Shown piece by piece: positions 56,591 through 64,000 of a stretch of 64,000 bases of DNA. This DNA is from Microbacterium sp. ET2 (GTDB lineage: Bacteria; Actinomycetota; Actinomycetes; Actinomycetales; Microbacteriaceae), in the NCBI RefSeq assembly GCF_030347395.1, contig NZ_CP128170.1, positions 1,860,001 through 1,924,000 of the forward strand. Direction: 5' to 3'. Every line of letters begins with the position of its first letter. The stretch's first letter is position 1. Both the position numbers and the translations under genes were made by a program. The notes below the pieces were generated by a model. The model was not told the DNA's origin. It did not search any database and saw only the letters and a program-made list of their open reading frames with translations.

Positions 56591-58365
56591 GACCCACGCA
56601 GGGAGTGACCTTCGGAGGACGCTACGAGCTGGACTCGCGCATCGCCATCGGCGGCATGGGCGAGGTCTGGGAGGCGACCGACCACGTCATCGGACGCACG
56701 GTCGCGATCAAGATCCTCAAGGACGAGTACATGGGGGACCCCGGGTTCCTCGAGCGCTTCCGCGCCGAGGCCCGCCACGCGGCCCTCGTGAACCACGAGG
56801 GGATCGCCAGCGTCTTCGACTACGGCGAGGAGGCCGGCTCCGCCTTCCTCGTGATGGAGCTCGTGCCCGGAGAGGCGCTCTCGACCATCCTCGAGCGCGA
56901 CGGGGCCCTGTCGACCGACAAGACCCTCGACATCGTCGCGCAGACCGCCGCGGCGCTGCAGGCCGCGCACGCCGCTGGCCTGGTGCACCGCGACATCAAG
57001 CCGGGAAACCTCCTCATCACCCCCGACGGCCGGGTGAAGATCACCGACTTCGGCATCGCCCGCATCGCCGACCAGGTGCCGCTGACCGCCACCGGCCAGG
57101 TCATGGGGACCGTGCAGTACCTCTCGCCCGAGCAGGCATCGGGTCACCCCGCGTCTCCCGCGACCGACATCTACTCGCTCGGCATCGTCGCCTACGAGTC
57201 CCTCGCCGGCAAGCGCCCGTTCACCGGGGAGTCGCAGGTCGCGATCGCGATGGCCCAGATCAACGAGCAGCCTCCGCCGCTTCCCCCGACGGTCGCGCAG
57301 CCGGTGCAGAACCTCGTCATGGCGATGATCGCCAAGAAGCCGGAGGACCGCCCGGCGTCCGCCGCGGCGGTCGCGCGCGCGGCATCCGCCCTTCGCCGGG
57401 GCGACCTGGCTGCAGCGGCCGCAGCCGTGCCGGCCGTCGCCGGCGCCGCCGCGCTGGCCGACGACGCCACCCAGCTCCTCGCGCCGGCGGGTGCGACCGC
57501 CGCGGCGACCCAGATCCTCTCCGCACCGTTGCCCGACTACGCCGAGCCGCAGGAGCCGGAGCCGAAGAAGCGCAGCCGCTGGACCTGGCCGCTCGTGGCC
57601 CTCATCGTCATCCTGCTCCTCGTGCTCGGCGGAACGCTCTGGGCGCTGTTCGCCAATCAGGGCGACCCGTCGCCCGACCCCTCCGGGTCGACGACGACCT
57701 CGCGCCCGTCGCCGTCGCAGACGACCCCGTCGGCGACGCCGACTCAGGACCGCATCGACCTCGACACACTGGGTCTCGTCGGCGTCGACTGCGACACCGC
57801 ACGTGCCGCGGCGCTGGATGCCGGCGTGCTCACCGTCAACTGCCAGCAGGGCAATGCGGCGCCCACGGCCGACGAGGTCTCGCTCGTGTACGACTACGAG
57901 CCGCAGGGATCCATCACCCCCGACCAGGTGCTGACGCTGTCGTTCTACGGACCGCAGACCGAGCTGCCGCAGCCGACCGCCCCAGCCCTCAACTCGGGCA
58001 CGGTCGCCCCCGGTGGCACCCTGACCGTCAACTGGCAGGGCTACTCCTGCCCCGCCGGCGAGGGCTCGCCCGGCGCGTACACGCTCACCGCGGTGAACGG
58101 CACGTTCTCGAACGGCCAGAACACCATGCCCTTCGACACCAACACGCGCCAGGCGCAGCTGTCGGTGCCGAACAACGCCAGCGGCACCGTTCTGGTCACC
58201 TACACCGTCACCTGCACCGGCGGACCGTCCGGCGAGCGCACCTCCGGCAGCTCTCCCGAAGCGCAGGCGACGATCGAGGCCGCGCCCTCGCCTTCGGCCT
58301 CGCCGACCGACGGCGGTGGCGAAGGCGGCGAAGGCGGCGGCGGTGACGACGGCGCTGACGGCTGA
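56587..58365 (+). CDS. pknA: Membrane Ser/Thr protein kinase, PknA-type
   Basis: 592 residues. The Hanks-type kinase domain at 10-265 has GGMGEVW, ATP-binding K42, HRDIKPGN with catalytic D136, DFG, and an APE-like SPEQ. A Pro/Ala-rich linker leads to a transmembrane helix near 335-357 and an unusually long (about 230-residue) external region of Ser/Thr/Pro and beta-like sequence in place of PASTA repeats. The tail ends in a Gly/Glu/Asp-rich stretch. It phosphorylates division and wall-synthesis proteins. Confidence 0.92.
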   Translation: MRPTQGVTFGGRYELDSRIAIGGMGEVWEATDHVIGRTVAIKILKDEYMGDPGFLERFRAEARHAALVNHEGIASVFDYGEEAGSAFLVMELVPGEALSTILERDGALSTDKTLDIVAQTAAALQAAHAAGLVHRDIKPGNLLITPDGRVKITDFGIARIADQVPLTATGQVMGTVQYLSPEQASGHPASPATDIYSLGIVAYESLAGKRPFTGESQVAIAMAQINEQPPPLPPTVAQPVQNLVMAMIAKKPEDRPASAAAVARAASALRRGDLAAAAAAVPAVAGAAALADDATQLLAPAGATAAATQILSAPLPDYAEPQEPEPKKRSRWTWPLVALIVILLLVLGGTLWALFANQGDPSPDPSGSTTTSRPSPSQTTPSATPTQDRIDLDTLGLVGVDCDTARAAALDAGVLTVNCQQGNAAPTADEVSLVYDYEPQGSITPDQVLTLSFYGPQTELPQPTAPALNSGTVAPGGTLTVNWQGYSCPAGEGSPGAYTLTAVNGTFSNGQNTMPFDTNTRQAQLSVPNNASGTVLVTYTVTCTGGPSGERTSGSSPEAQATIEAAPSPSASPTDGGGEGGEGGGGDDGADG

Positions 58366-58443
58366 GCCGCGCCATCCGGTTCGATCCCAGCAAGACCGCC
58401 GGGACCGTCCGTTAGGCTGTATCCGTTCCACCTGGGGGTGACT

Positions 58444-60144
58444 GTGACCACTGAGACGCGCGTGCTTTCAGGGCGATACCGCGTCGATGAGATCATCGGT
58501 CGCGGCGGGATGGCCACGGTGTACCGCGGCGAAGATCTGACGCTCGGCCGTCAGGTCGCGATCAAGATCCTCGACCGCGATCTCGCCGACGACAATGCCT
58601 TCCGCACCCGTTTCCGGCTCGAAGCGCAGGCGGCCAGTCGTATGGCCAATCCCGCGATCGTGCGTGTGTACGACGCCGGCGAGGACTCCGAGTCCGGCGT
58701 CGATGGAGTGACGCGCCCGGTGCCCTTCATCGTCATGGAGCTCGTGCGAGGGCGCCTGCTGAAGGACATCATCGCCTCGGGCCCGGTGCCGGTCTCCGAT
58801 GCGGTGCGCTACGTCGACGGCATCCTCGAGGCCCTCGAGTACTCGCACCGCGCCGGGGTGGTGCACCGCGACATCAAGCCCGGCAACGTCATGGTCACCG
58901 ACGCCGGCCAGGTCAAGGTGATGGACTTCGGGATCGCCCGAGCGGTGTCGGACTCGTCGTCGACCGTCGCCGAGACGACGCAGATCCTCGGCACCGCCGC
59001 GTACTTCTCTCCCGAGCAGGCCAAGGGCGAGCCGGTCGACGCGCGCGCCGACCTGTACTCCACGGGAGTGGTGCTCTACGAGCTGCTGACCGGCCGTCAG
59101 CCGTTCCGCGGCGAATCGCCCGTGGCGGTGGCGTATCAGCACGTCAGCGAGACGCCGCTCACGCCCTCGGAAGTCGTCGAGACCGTGCCGCGCGCGCTCG
59201 ACACCGTCGTGCTGAGGGCGCTGGCGAAAGATCCTTTCCAGCGGTACCAGGATGCCGCGGGCTTCCGCGAGGCACTCGATGCCACCATCGACGGAAAGGC
59301 CCCGTCCAAGCGTCAGGTGGGCGCCCTCACCAGCGAGCTCTACGGCCCGAACCCGCGCGCCGCCGCCGAGACCGCGCGGTCGCTGCGGCAGCTCAGCACC
59401 GACACCACGATGAAGCGCACTCAGTCGGGCCCGCCGGTGGCGTGGATCTGGGCGGGAGTCGCGCTCTTGGCGGTGCTGCTGATCTCGGTGCTGTTCTGGG
59501 CGGTGACGATCCAGCCTGCGAACGAGGTGCCCTCGAGCGCCCGGATCGTCCCCGACGTCTCGGGCATGACCTACGAGCGCGCCGTGGTGGAGCTCGAGGG
59601 GCAGGACCTCGTCCCGTCCCAGATCTCCGAACCCAGCGTCGATGTGCCCGAGGGCGCGGTCATCCGCACCGATCCCGCTTCCGGTGTCTCGGTCTCGCCC
59701 GGGCAGGACGTGCTCGTCGTGGTCTCGGAGGGCCAGGATCTCGCGACGGTGCCCACCCTCGAGGGGGTGACACGGGATGCCGCGGCGCAAGCCCTCACCG
59801 ATGCGGGGCTGCGCGTGGGAACCATCCGCACCGAGAACGATCCCGGCCGCGAGGCGGGCGTGGTCCTGTCGGCCGATCGCGACGCGGGCACCGAGGTGCC
59901 GGTGGGCACAGTGGTGAACCTCCTCGTCGCCACAGGCAATGTCACGATCCTGGATTACCGCGGCTACACCGTCGACGCCGCGACGCGCGAGCTGCAGTCC
60001 GACGCTCTCGGCCTCACGGTCGAGACGGCCGAAGACCCCGGCTGCCCGGCGACGGATCCGCCGACGGTGTCGCAGCAGTCGCTCGCCCCGGGCGACGTGC
60101 CGGTGCGCTCGACCATCACCCTGACGTACTGCACCGGCGGCTGA
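58444..60144 (+). CDS. pknB: Ser/Thr protein kinase PknB with PASTA domains
   Basis: 566 residues. The kinase domain at about 8-270 has GRGGMATVY, HRDIKPGN (D143), a DFG motif and SPEQAKGEPVD. A transmembrane helix lies near 339-360, followed by three PASTA repeats that sense muropeptides or lipid II. It is the central kinase of actinobacterial cell growth. The GTG at 58444 has GGGGG 5 bases upstream and is favoured over 58438. The intergenic gap after pknA carries a TAGGCT element, so it may have its own promoter. Confidence 0.94.
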   Translation: MTTETRVLSGRYRVDEIIGRGGMATVYRGEDLTLGRQVAIKILDRDLADDNAFRTRFRLEAQAASRMANPAIVRVYDAGEDSESGVDGVTRPVPFIVMELVRGRLLKDIIASGPVPVSDAVRYVDGILEALEYSHRAGVVHRDIKPGNVMVTDAGQVKVMDFGIARAVSDSSSTVAETTQILGTAAYFSPEQAKGEPVDARADLYSTGVVLYELLTGRQPFRGESPVAVAYQHVSETPLTPSEVVETVPRALDTVVLRALAKDPFQRYQDAAGFREALDATIDGKAPSKRQVGALTSELYGPNPRAAAETARSLRQLSTDTTMKRTQSGPPVAWIWAGVALLAVLLISVLFWAVTIQPANEVPSSARIVPDVSGMTYERAVVELEGQDLVPSQISEPSVDVPEGAVIRTDPASGVSVSPGQDVLVVVSEGQDLATVPTLEGVTRDAAAQALTDAGLRVGTIRTENDPGREAGVVLSADRDAGTEVPVGTVVNLLVATGNVTILDYRGYTVDAATRELQSDALGLTVETAEDPGCPATDPPTVSQQSLAPGDVPVRSTITLTYCTGG

Positions 60145-60155
60145 GCCGGCGAGCG

Positions 60156-60788
60156 TCAGCGGCGCGGGCTGAGGTGCGCGCCGCGCTCCGCGGCGCCGTC
60201 GAAGCCGAGCGTCTCGAGCCAGTTGCCGAGGAGTCGGTGGCCCCCCTCGGTGAGCACGCTCTCGGGGTGGAACTGCACGCCCAGCACCGGGGCGGAGCGG
60301 TGGGCGATGCCCATGATCACACCGCTCTCGGTCTCGGCTGTCACCATGAGCTCGGGCGGCAGCGTCGGGCGCTCGACGGCGAGTGAGTGATACCGCGTGG
60401 CCGTGAACGGATCGGCGAGCCCGGTGAACAGCGTGCTGCCGTCGTGACGCACCTCCGAGGTCATCCCGTGCATCAGCTCCGGGGCGTGACCGACCCGGGC
60501 GCCGAACGCTTCGGCGATGGCCTGGTGGCCGAGACACACCCCGAGAAGAGGGATGCCGCGGGCCGACGCCGCGCGCACGACCTCGATCGAGGCCCCGGCG
60601 TCGGCGGGCGTGCCGGGGCCGGGGGAGACGAGGATTCCACGGTGACCCTCGAGGGTCTCGTCGAGCGTCCCCGGTTCCAGCGCGTCGGCCTCCACCATGC
60701 CGGTGGAGGCGCCCAGCTGATGAAGGTAGCCGACGAGGGTGTGGACGAAGCTGTCGTGATTGTCGACGATGAGGACGTCGGCCGTCAC
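60156..60788 (-). CDS. Anthranilate/aminodeoxychorismate synthase glutamine amidotransferase subunit
   Basis: 210 residues, a class I glutamine amidotransferase. The nucleophile lies in VCLGHQAIAE, the catalytic His/Glu in GVQFHPESVLTEGG, and the N-terminus is ADVLIVDNHDSFVHTLVGYL. It supplies ammonia to TrpE- or PabB-type partners for tryptophan or folate synthesis. No TrpE/PabB gene is in the window, so PabA versus TrpG is undecided. The GTG at 60788 overlaps the stop of the 51-residue membrane protein gene by 4 bases. Confidence 0.92.
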   Translation of the reverse strand: MTADVLIVDNHDSFVHTLVGYLHQLGASTGMVEADALEPGTLDETLEGHRGILVSPGPGTPADAGASIEVVRAASARGIPLLGVCLGHQAIAEAFGARVGHAPELMHGMTSEVRHDGSTLFTGLADPFTATRYHSLAVERPTLPPELMVTAETESGVIMGIAHRSAPVLGVQFHPESVLTEGGHRLLGNWLETLGFDGAAERGAHLSPRR

Positions 60789-60940
60789 TCGACCGTCACT
60801 TCCTGCGGATTGACGAACTGACTGACCCACGGGAAGGCGTAGAAGAACAGCCCGTAGAGGATCGCGGCGACCAGCACGATCACGATGAAGAGCCGCACCC
60901 ACCAGGGGCCGGGAAGAACCCGCCAGAACGCGGCGTACAT
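60785..60940 (-). CDS. Small membrane protein (51 residues) between sortase and amidotransferase genes
   Basis: A short frame starts at the ATG at 60940, one base overlapping the sortase stop, and ends overlapping the amidotransferase start by 4 bases. It encodes one transmembrane helix (VRLFIVIVLVAAILYGLFFY) flanked by YAAFWRVLPGPWW and PWVSQFVNPQEVTVE. The double overlap and codon usage support it as a real gene. I do not know a described family; it may assist the sortase or anchor a wall-growth complex. Confidence 0.75.
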   Translation of the reverse strand: MYAAFWRVLPGPWWVRLFIVIVLVAAILYGLFFYAFPWVSQFVNPQEVTVE

Positions 60941-61797
60941 CAGCTGACTCCCTCGGTGAGCGAAGCCGGCGGTCCGTCGGCGTAGGGCTGGAACGACTCG
61001 AACACGCCGTAGGCGACGATGCGCTCGGCGAGCGAGAACATGGGGCTGCAGCTGGTCATCGTGATGTAGCGTCCGTTGGCCGGCACGTCGGGCATCTGCG
61101 GCACGGGCAGCAGCACCTCGACCTCGTCAGGCGTCACGTACTCGAGAGTGCGGAACCGGTAGGTGTACCACCCCGCCGGCGTCTCGATCACGATCGCATC
61201 CCCGACGTGGAGTTCGGCGATGCGGTTGAACGGCGCGCCGTAGGTGGTGCGGTGCCCGGCGACGGCGAAGTTGCCGACCTCTCCGGGCATCTTGCTGCCG
61301 GGGTAGTGGCCGATGCGGAAGTTGTCGAGGGTGCCGGCGCGCGTGACACCACCCGCCATGGTCCAGGCGTAGTCCGAGCCGAACCGCGGGATGCGCATGA
61401 TCGCGAAGTCCTCCGTGCCGGTCGGCTCGGGGAGGATCACCGGCTCGACCGCCGCCGGCTCTGCATCGGCGGGTGGGTCGGACGGCGTCGGTACGGCCTC
61501 GGGAAGGCTCTCGCCGTACTGCTCGGCCCACTGCTCGGACAGCTCCCGTCCCTCCGCATTCGCCTGTGCGCCGAAGATCAGGTCGCCGAGATACATCTGC
61601 CATCCGACGTAGAGCAGGGTCACGACGCCCGCGGTGATGAGCAGCTCGCCGAAGACGCCGACGACGGACACGCGCGGTCGCGGCTTCGCGTGGCGCGGCG
61701 CTTTCCCGGGACGGGATGCCTGTGGTGGCGCCGCACGGGCGGTGCGATCACGGCGCAGGGCCGGCTCGGTCATCCGCTCGTCATGCTCGTCACCCAC
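60940..61797 (-). CDS. Class E sortase
   Basis: 285 residues. N-terminal cytoplasmic tail, one transmembrane helix (GELLITAGVVTLLYVGWQMYL, about residues 42-62), an acidic linker, then the sortase barrel with His in VAGHRTTYGAPFN, the catalytic Cys in MTSCSPMFS, and Arg in AERIVAYG. It joins substrates bearing LAxTG-like signals to the wall or pili. No substrate gene with such a signal is adjacent. The GTG at 61797 follows TACAAT by 6 bases, indicating leaderless transcription, and is divergent from crgA. Confidence 0.9.
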   Translation of the reverse strand: MGDEHDERMTEPALRRDRTARAAPPQASRPGKAPRHAKPRPRVSVVGVFGELLITAGVVTLLYVGWQMYLGDLIFGAQANAEGRELSEQWAEQYGESLPEAVPTPSDPPADAEPAAVEPVILPEPTGTEDFAIMRIPRFGSDYAWTMAGGVTRAGTLDNFRIGHYPGSKMPGEVGNFAVAGHRTTYGAPFNRIAELHVGDAIVIETPAGWYTYRFRTLEYVTPDEVEVLLPVPQMPDVPANGRYITMTSCSPMFSLAERIVAYGVFESFQPYADGPPASLTEGVS

Positions 61798-61852
61798 GGG
61801 GCGATTGTAGCCACCTCTCGCTGGGATCACGCTGGCGGATAGAATGGGGACC

Positions 61853-62092
61853 ATGGCACGCTCAGGCAGGGACGACGACACGCTCATCGAGCGCGCGGAG
61901 GGCGAAGCCGCCCCCAACCCGGTGTGGTTCAAGCCGATCATGATCGGCCTCATGCTGATCGGACTCGTCTGGGTCCTCGTCTTCTACATCAGCGGCATGC
62001 AGTGGCCGATCCCCGGCATCGGCGCCTGGAACCTCGCGATCGGCTTCGGCATCGCGTTCATCGGGTTCCTGATGACCACCCGCTGGCGCTGA
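61853..62092 (+). CDS. crgA: Cell division protein CrgA
   Basis: 79 residues with two transmembrane helices: a hydrophilic N-terminus, WFKPIMIGLMLIGLVWVLVFYIS, then WPIPGIGAWNLAIGFGIAFIGFLMTTRWR. The P-x-PGIGAWN linker and TTRWR end are typical CrgA landmarks. It recruits and stabilises the divisome with FtsZ, PbpA and RodA-type proteins. The ATG follows TAGAAT by 7 bases, opposite the divergent sortase start. Confidence 0.94.
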   Translation: MARSGRDDDTLIERAEGEAAPNPVWFKPIMIGLMLIGLVWVLVFYISGMQWPIPGIGAWNLAIGFGIAFIGFLMTTRWR

Positions 62093-62416
62093 CGCCCGAC
62101 CCCCGGCGCCGACCCGGCCCATCTGCTGGCCCTCACCCGGCTCATCTGCCGTCCCCGACCAACCCTGCTGCGCTTGACGGCGTCGTCTCTGCGCACCGCG
62201 CCATAGGCGCGCATCCGGCCTTCGACGCCGACCTCTCCCACCCCTGACCGCGGTGACCTCCCCGACCGCGGTGATCTGAGCACCCGCGAACCGTGGCACG
62301 GTGAATCTCCGCGGTAGGGGACGGGTGGGCGGCGGGGCCGGGCGGCTGCGCCCAGCCGAGGAAGGACGGATGCCGCGGCATCCGATCTGTCCTCGGCGAC
62401 CTAATTACACCCGTGT

Positions 62417-62451
62417 GATTCATCCCCACCTGGGGATGAATCTGTGGATAA
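62417..62451. promoter_or_regulatory. Palindrome plus DnaA-box TTATCCACA between crgA and the rhomboid gene
   Basis: GATTCATCCCCA-CC-TGGGGATGAATC is a perfect inverted repeat with 12-base arms (62417-62442). Directly to its right, 62443-62451 is the consensus DnaA box TTATCCACA read on the minus strand. To the left, 62403-62420 holds an imperfect palindrome with the core TTACACCCGTGTGA. The remainder of the 365-bp gap after crgA shows no gene, only a repeated GACCGCGGTGA element near 62246 and 62266. Confidence 0.6.
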
Positions 62452-62457
62452 GTGCGC

Positions 62458-63339
62458 TCAGAAGTACAGGACCGGCGGTACCAGCAGCAGCGCGAGCGAT
62501 GCCACCGTGAGGGCGATGAGCAGTGCGATCTGCAGCGGCCGCCGCGACCGAGCCCGCGTCTGCGTGAGGATGACCGCGACGAGGAGTCCTGCGATCAGGC
62601 CACCGACGTGCGCCTGCCAGGAGATGTTGAATCCCGGGATGAATCCGATGACGAGGTTGATGCCGAGCACGATCGCGATGCCCGTCACCGGCGCGCCGAG
62701 GTGCCGGCCGATGATGAGGAGCGCCCCGAAGAGGCCGAACACCGCGCCCGAGGCTCCGACGACGGGCGTCCCGAACGACAGGAGCGTCACCGCCACCGAG
62801 CCACCCAGAGTGCTGATCAGGTAGAGCGCGATGAATCGCCATCTGCCCAGGAGCGGTTCGAGGCTGCGGCCGATGAGCCACAGCGCCAGCATGTTCAGGC
62901 CGATGTGCCAGAAACCCGAGTGCACGAGCGACACCGTGAGCAGACGCCACGGCTGGAAGACGCCGAAGGCCTCGGGGTAGAGCGTCGGCGCCCAGAACGA
63001 CAGCGTGTCGGTCACCGCGCCGCCGAACCCGGGGATCAACGAGATGAGGTACACGAGCGCGGTGATGCCGATGATCGCGTACGTCGCAAGGGGCCGGGTG
63101 TCGCCGACGACGACCGCAGCAGGACGGCGAGCCCACCGGCGCTCGGCCTTCTTCTGCGCGGTCGTGCGTGACGCCTGCTGCTCCGCGAGGCACTCGGGGC
63201 AGATGACGCCCACGGGCGCCTGAATCTGACACTCGGGACAGATGGTGCGCAGGCACCGCTGACACAGGACGAAGCTCTGCCGGTCGGGATGCCGGTAGCA
63301 GAAGTTGTCGCTGTTGCGACGAAGGTCGTCGGAACTCAC
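62458..63339 (-). CDS. Rhomboid-family intramembrane serine protease with N-terminal zinc finger
   Basis: 293 residues. A Cys-rich N-terminus (residues 10-55, with CYRHPDRQS, CQRCLRTICPEC and VICPEC) resembles a B-box-type zinc finger, followed by six helices. Catalytic Ser lies in VVGASGAVFG and His in SWQAHVGGLIAG. The GTG at 63339 gives the family-length protein. Rhomboids cleave single-pass proteins within the membrane; substrate unknown. It lies next to ppiA, a conserved neighbourhood in actinobacteria. Confidence 0.93.
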   Translation of the reverse strand: MSSDDLRRNSDNFCYRHPDRQSFVLCQRCLRTICPECQIQAPVGVICPECLAEQQASRTTAQKKAERRWARRPAAVVVGDTRPLATYAIIGITALVYLISLIPGFGGAVTDTLSFWAPTLYPEAFGVFQPWRLLTVSLVHSGFWHIGLNMLALWLIGRSLEPLLGRWRFIALYLISTLGGSVAVTLLSFGTPVVGASGAVFGLFGALLIIGRHLGAPVTGIAIVLGINLVIGFIPGFNISWQAHVGGLIAGLLVAVILTQTRARSRRPLQIALLIALTVASLALLLVPPVLYF

Positions 63340-63362
63340 GTCCGTGTCAGCGGCGCCGCCGC

Positions 63363-63920
63363 TCAGGCGGTGACGACGTCGATCGACTCGATGACGACCG
63401 GCTCGACCGGGCGGTCGCCGGCTGCCGTGGGCACCTTCGCGATCGCGTCGACGACGGCGCGCGAGGCATCGTCGGCGACCTCGCCGAAGATCGTGTGCTT
63501 GCCCTGCAGCCACGGGGTCGGATCGGTGGTGATGAAGAACTGCGAGCCGTTGGTGCCCTCGGGCTTGCCGGTCAGGCTGTTGCGGCGGAGCCCGGCGTTG
63601 GCCATGGCCAGCTTGTAGGGAGCGTTGAAGTCGACCTCAGGACTGATCTCGTCGTTGAAGGTGTATCCGGGGCCGCCGGTGCCCTGGCCGAGCGGGTCGC
63701 CGCCCTGAATCATGAAGCCGGGGATGATGCGGTGGAAGATGACCCCGTTGTAGAGGGGGCCTTCGCCGGGCTTGCCGGTCGCGGGGTCGGTCCAGGAGCC
63801 CGAGCCGTCGGCGAGGCCGACGAAGTTCTGAACCGTGCGGGGGGCCTGGTCGCCGAACAGGTTGACCACGATGTCTCCGTGGTTGGTGTGGATCGTGGCG
63901 ACTGCGGTGTGAATGGGCAT
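63363..63920 (-). CDS. ppiA: Cyclophilin-type peptidyl-prolyl cis-trans isomerase
   Basis: 185 residues, a full cyclophilin domain: VATIHTNHGDIVVNLFGDQAP, the active-site stretch YNGVIFHRIIPGFMIQGGDP, then TNGSQFFITTDPTPWLQGKHTIFGEV. The catalytic Arg in FHRIIPGF is intact and there is no signal peptide, so it is cytoplasmic. Start ATG at 63920 has an AAAGAATG-type site. The remaining 80 bases to the window end hold only its promoter region. Confidence 0.95.
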   Translation of the reverse strand: MPIHTAVATIHTNHGDIVVNLFGDQAPRTVQNFVGLADGSGSWTDPATGKPGEGPLYNGVIFHRIIPGFMIQGGDPLGQGTGGPGYTFNDEISPEVDFNAPYKLAMANAGLRRNSLTGKPEGTNGSQFFITTDPTPWLQGKHTIFGEVADDASRAVVDAIAKVPTAAGDRPVEPVVIESIDVVTA

Positions 63921-64000
63921 GAGTACATTCTTTCAGAGTCCCGTGCAAGCCCTGGCGGTCCGGGGGCAGTCTGGCAAGATGGACGAAACGTCCGATCACG

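Noticed and set aside
62400..62457. The chromosomal origin itself
   Set aside because: One DnaA box and palindromes only; dnaA, dnaN and a box cluster are absent from the window.

Overview
The window reads as a chromosomal segment of a high-GC actinobacterium, most likely Microbacteriaceae and probably Microbacterium or a close relative. The grounds are the codon bias, the fhaA-fhaB-pstP-rodA-pbpA-pknA-pknB cluster next to crgA, rhomboid and ppiA genes, a NucS mismatch endonuclease, a seven-subunit-type Mrp antiporter, and many starts that look leaderless. This is inference from gene content; no 16S gene is present.

Layout. 1-3.6 kb is an accessory metal-homeostasis patch: a His-rich protein running off the edge, an SmtB-type zinc sensor, a second ArsR regulator with a CDF zinc/cobalt exporter carrying a (His-Asp)11 tract, and then scars (a frameshifted cation-transporter tail, a truncated AHSA1-like gene, an alpha/beta hydrolase). 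3.7-6.5 kb is a response regulator, histidine kinase and PepSY operon. 6.5-10 kb holds a DUF808 membrane protein, a TetR regulator beside a small multidrug exporter, an amidohydrolase-fragment/Atu4866 fusion and a VOC protein. 10-13.4 kb carries purL, an SRPBCC protein and a small membrane protein. 13.5-15.7 kb holds two related, uncharacterised membrane/coiled-coil genes and short repeats. 15.7-21 kb has a GntR-ABC operon, DUF3072, a HerA-like ATPase, chorismate mutase, an AI-2E family transporter and a 154-bp tandem repeat. 21-31.6 kb has a lactonase-like propeller, purA, a DUF1254 protein, argG, a CNNM/CorC pair and a penicillin acylase. 31.6-37.9 kb is the mrpACDEFG operon, with mrpA/B fused as in group 1 systems, and a LacI regulator lies behind it. 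39-49.3 kb has an MFS transporter, nucS, a HAD phosphatase, a coiled-coil protein, a rhomboid-LPG synthase fusion, csp, GntR, GNAT and a PadR-DUF1048-ABC operon. 49.4-64 kb is tRNA-Leu(CAG), a secreted hydrolase and the conserved cell-wall/division Ser/Thr kinase cluster. The order of this last block places the right end near the replication origin in related genomes.

How genes work together. PknA/PknB/PstP with FhaA/FhaB form the phosphorylation circuit controlling peptidoglycan synthesis by the RodA/FtsW-type polymerase and the class B PBP. CrgA and the sortase sit beside it. The Mrp complex provides Na+/H+ antiport. The ArsR and CDF genes form a self-contained zinc-efflux module. PurL, PurA and ArgG are housekeeping biosynthesis.

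Things to be careful about. At least five single-base frameshifts break otherwise intact, conserved genes (PepSY, the 14.5-kb gene twice, CNNM/CorC, MrpA). This looks more like residual assembly indels than gene decay. I do not see a CRISPR array, a prophage, an insertion sequence or a clear defence island. The most novel material is the twin AFPAMSD family, the rhomboid-LPG synthase fusion, the amidohydrolase/Atu4866 fusion with a Zur-like box upstream, and a 51-residue membrane protein locked between sortase and pabA-like genes.
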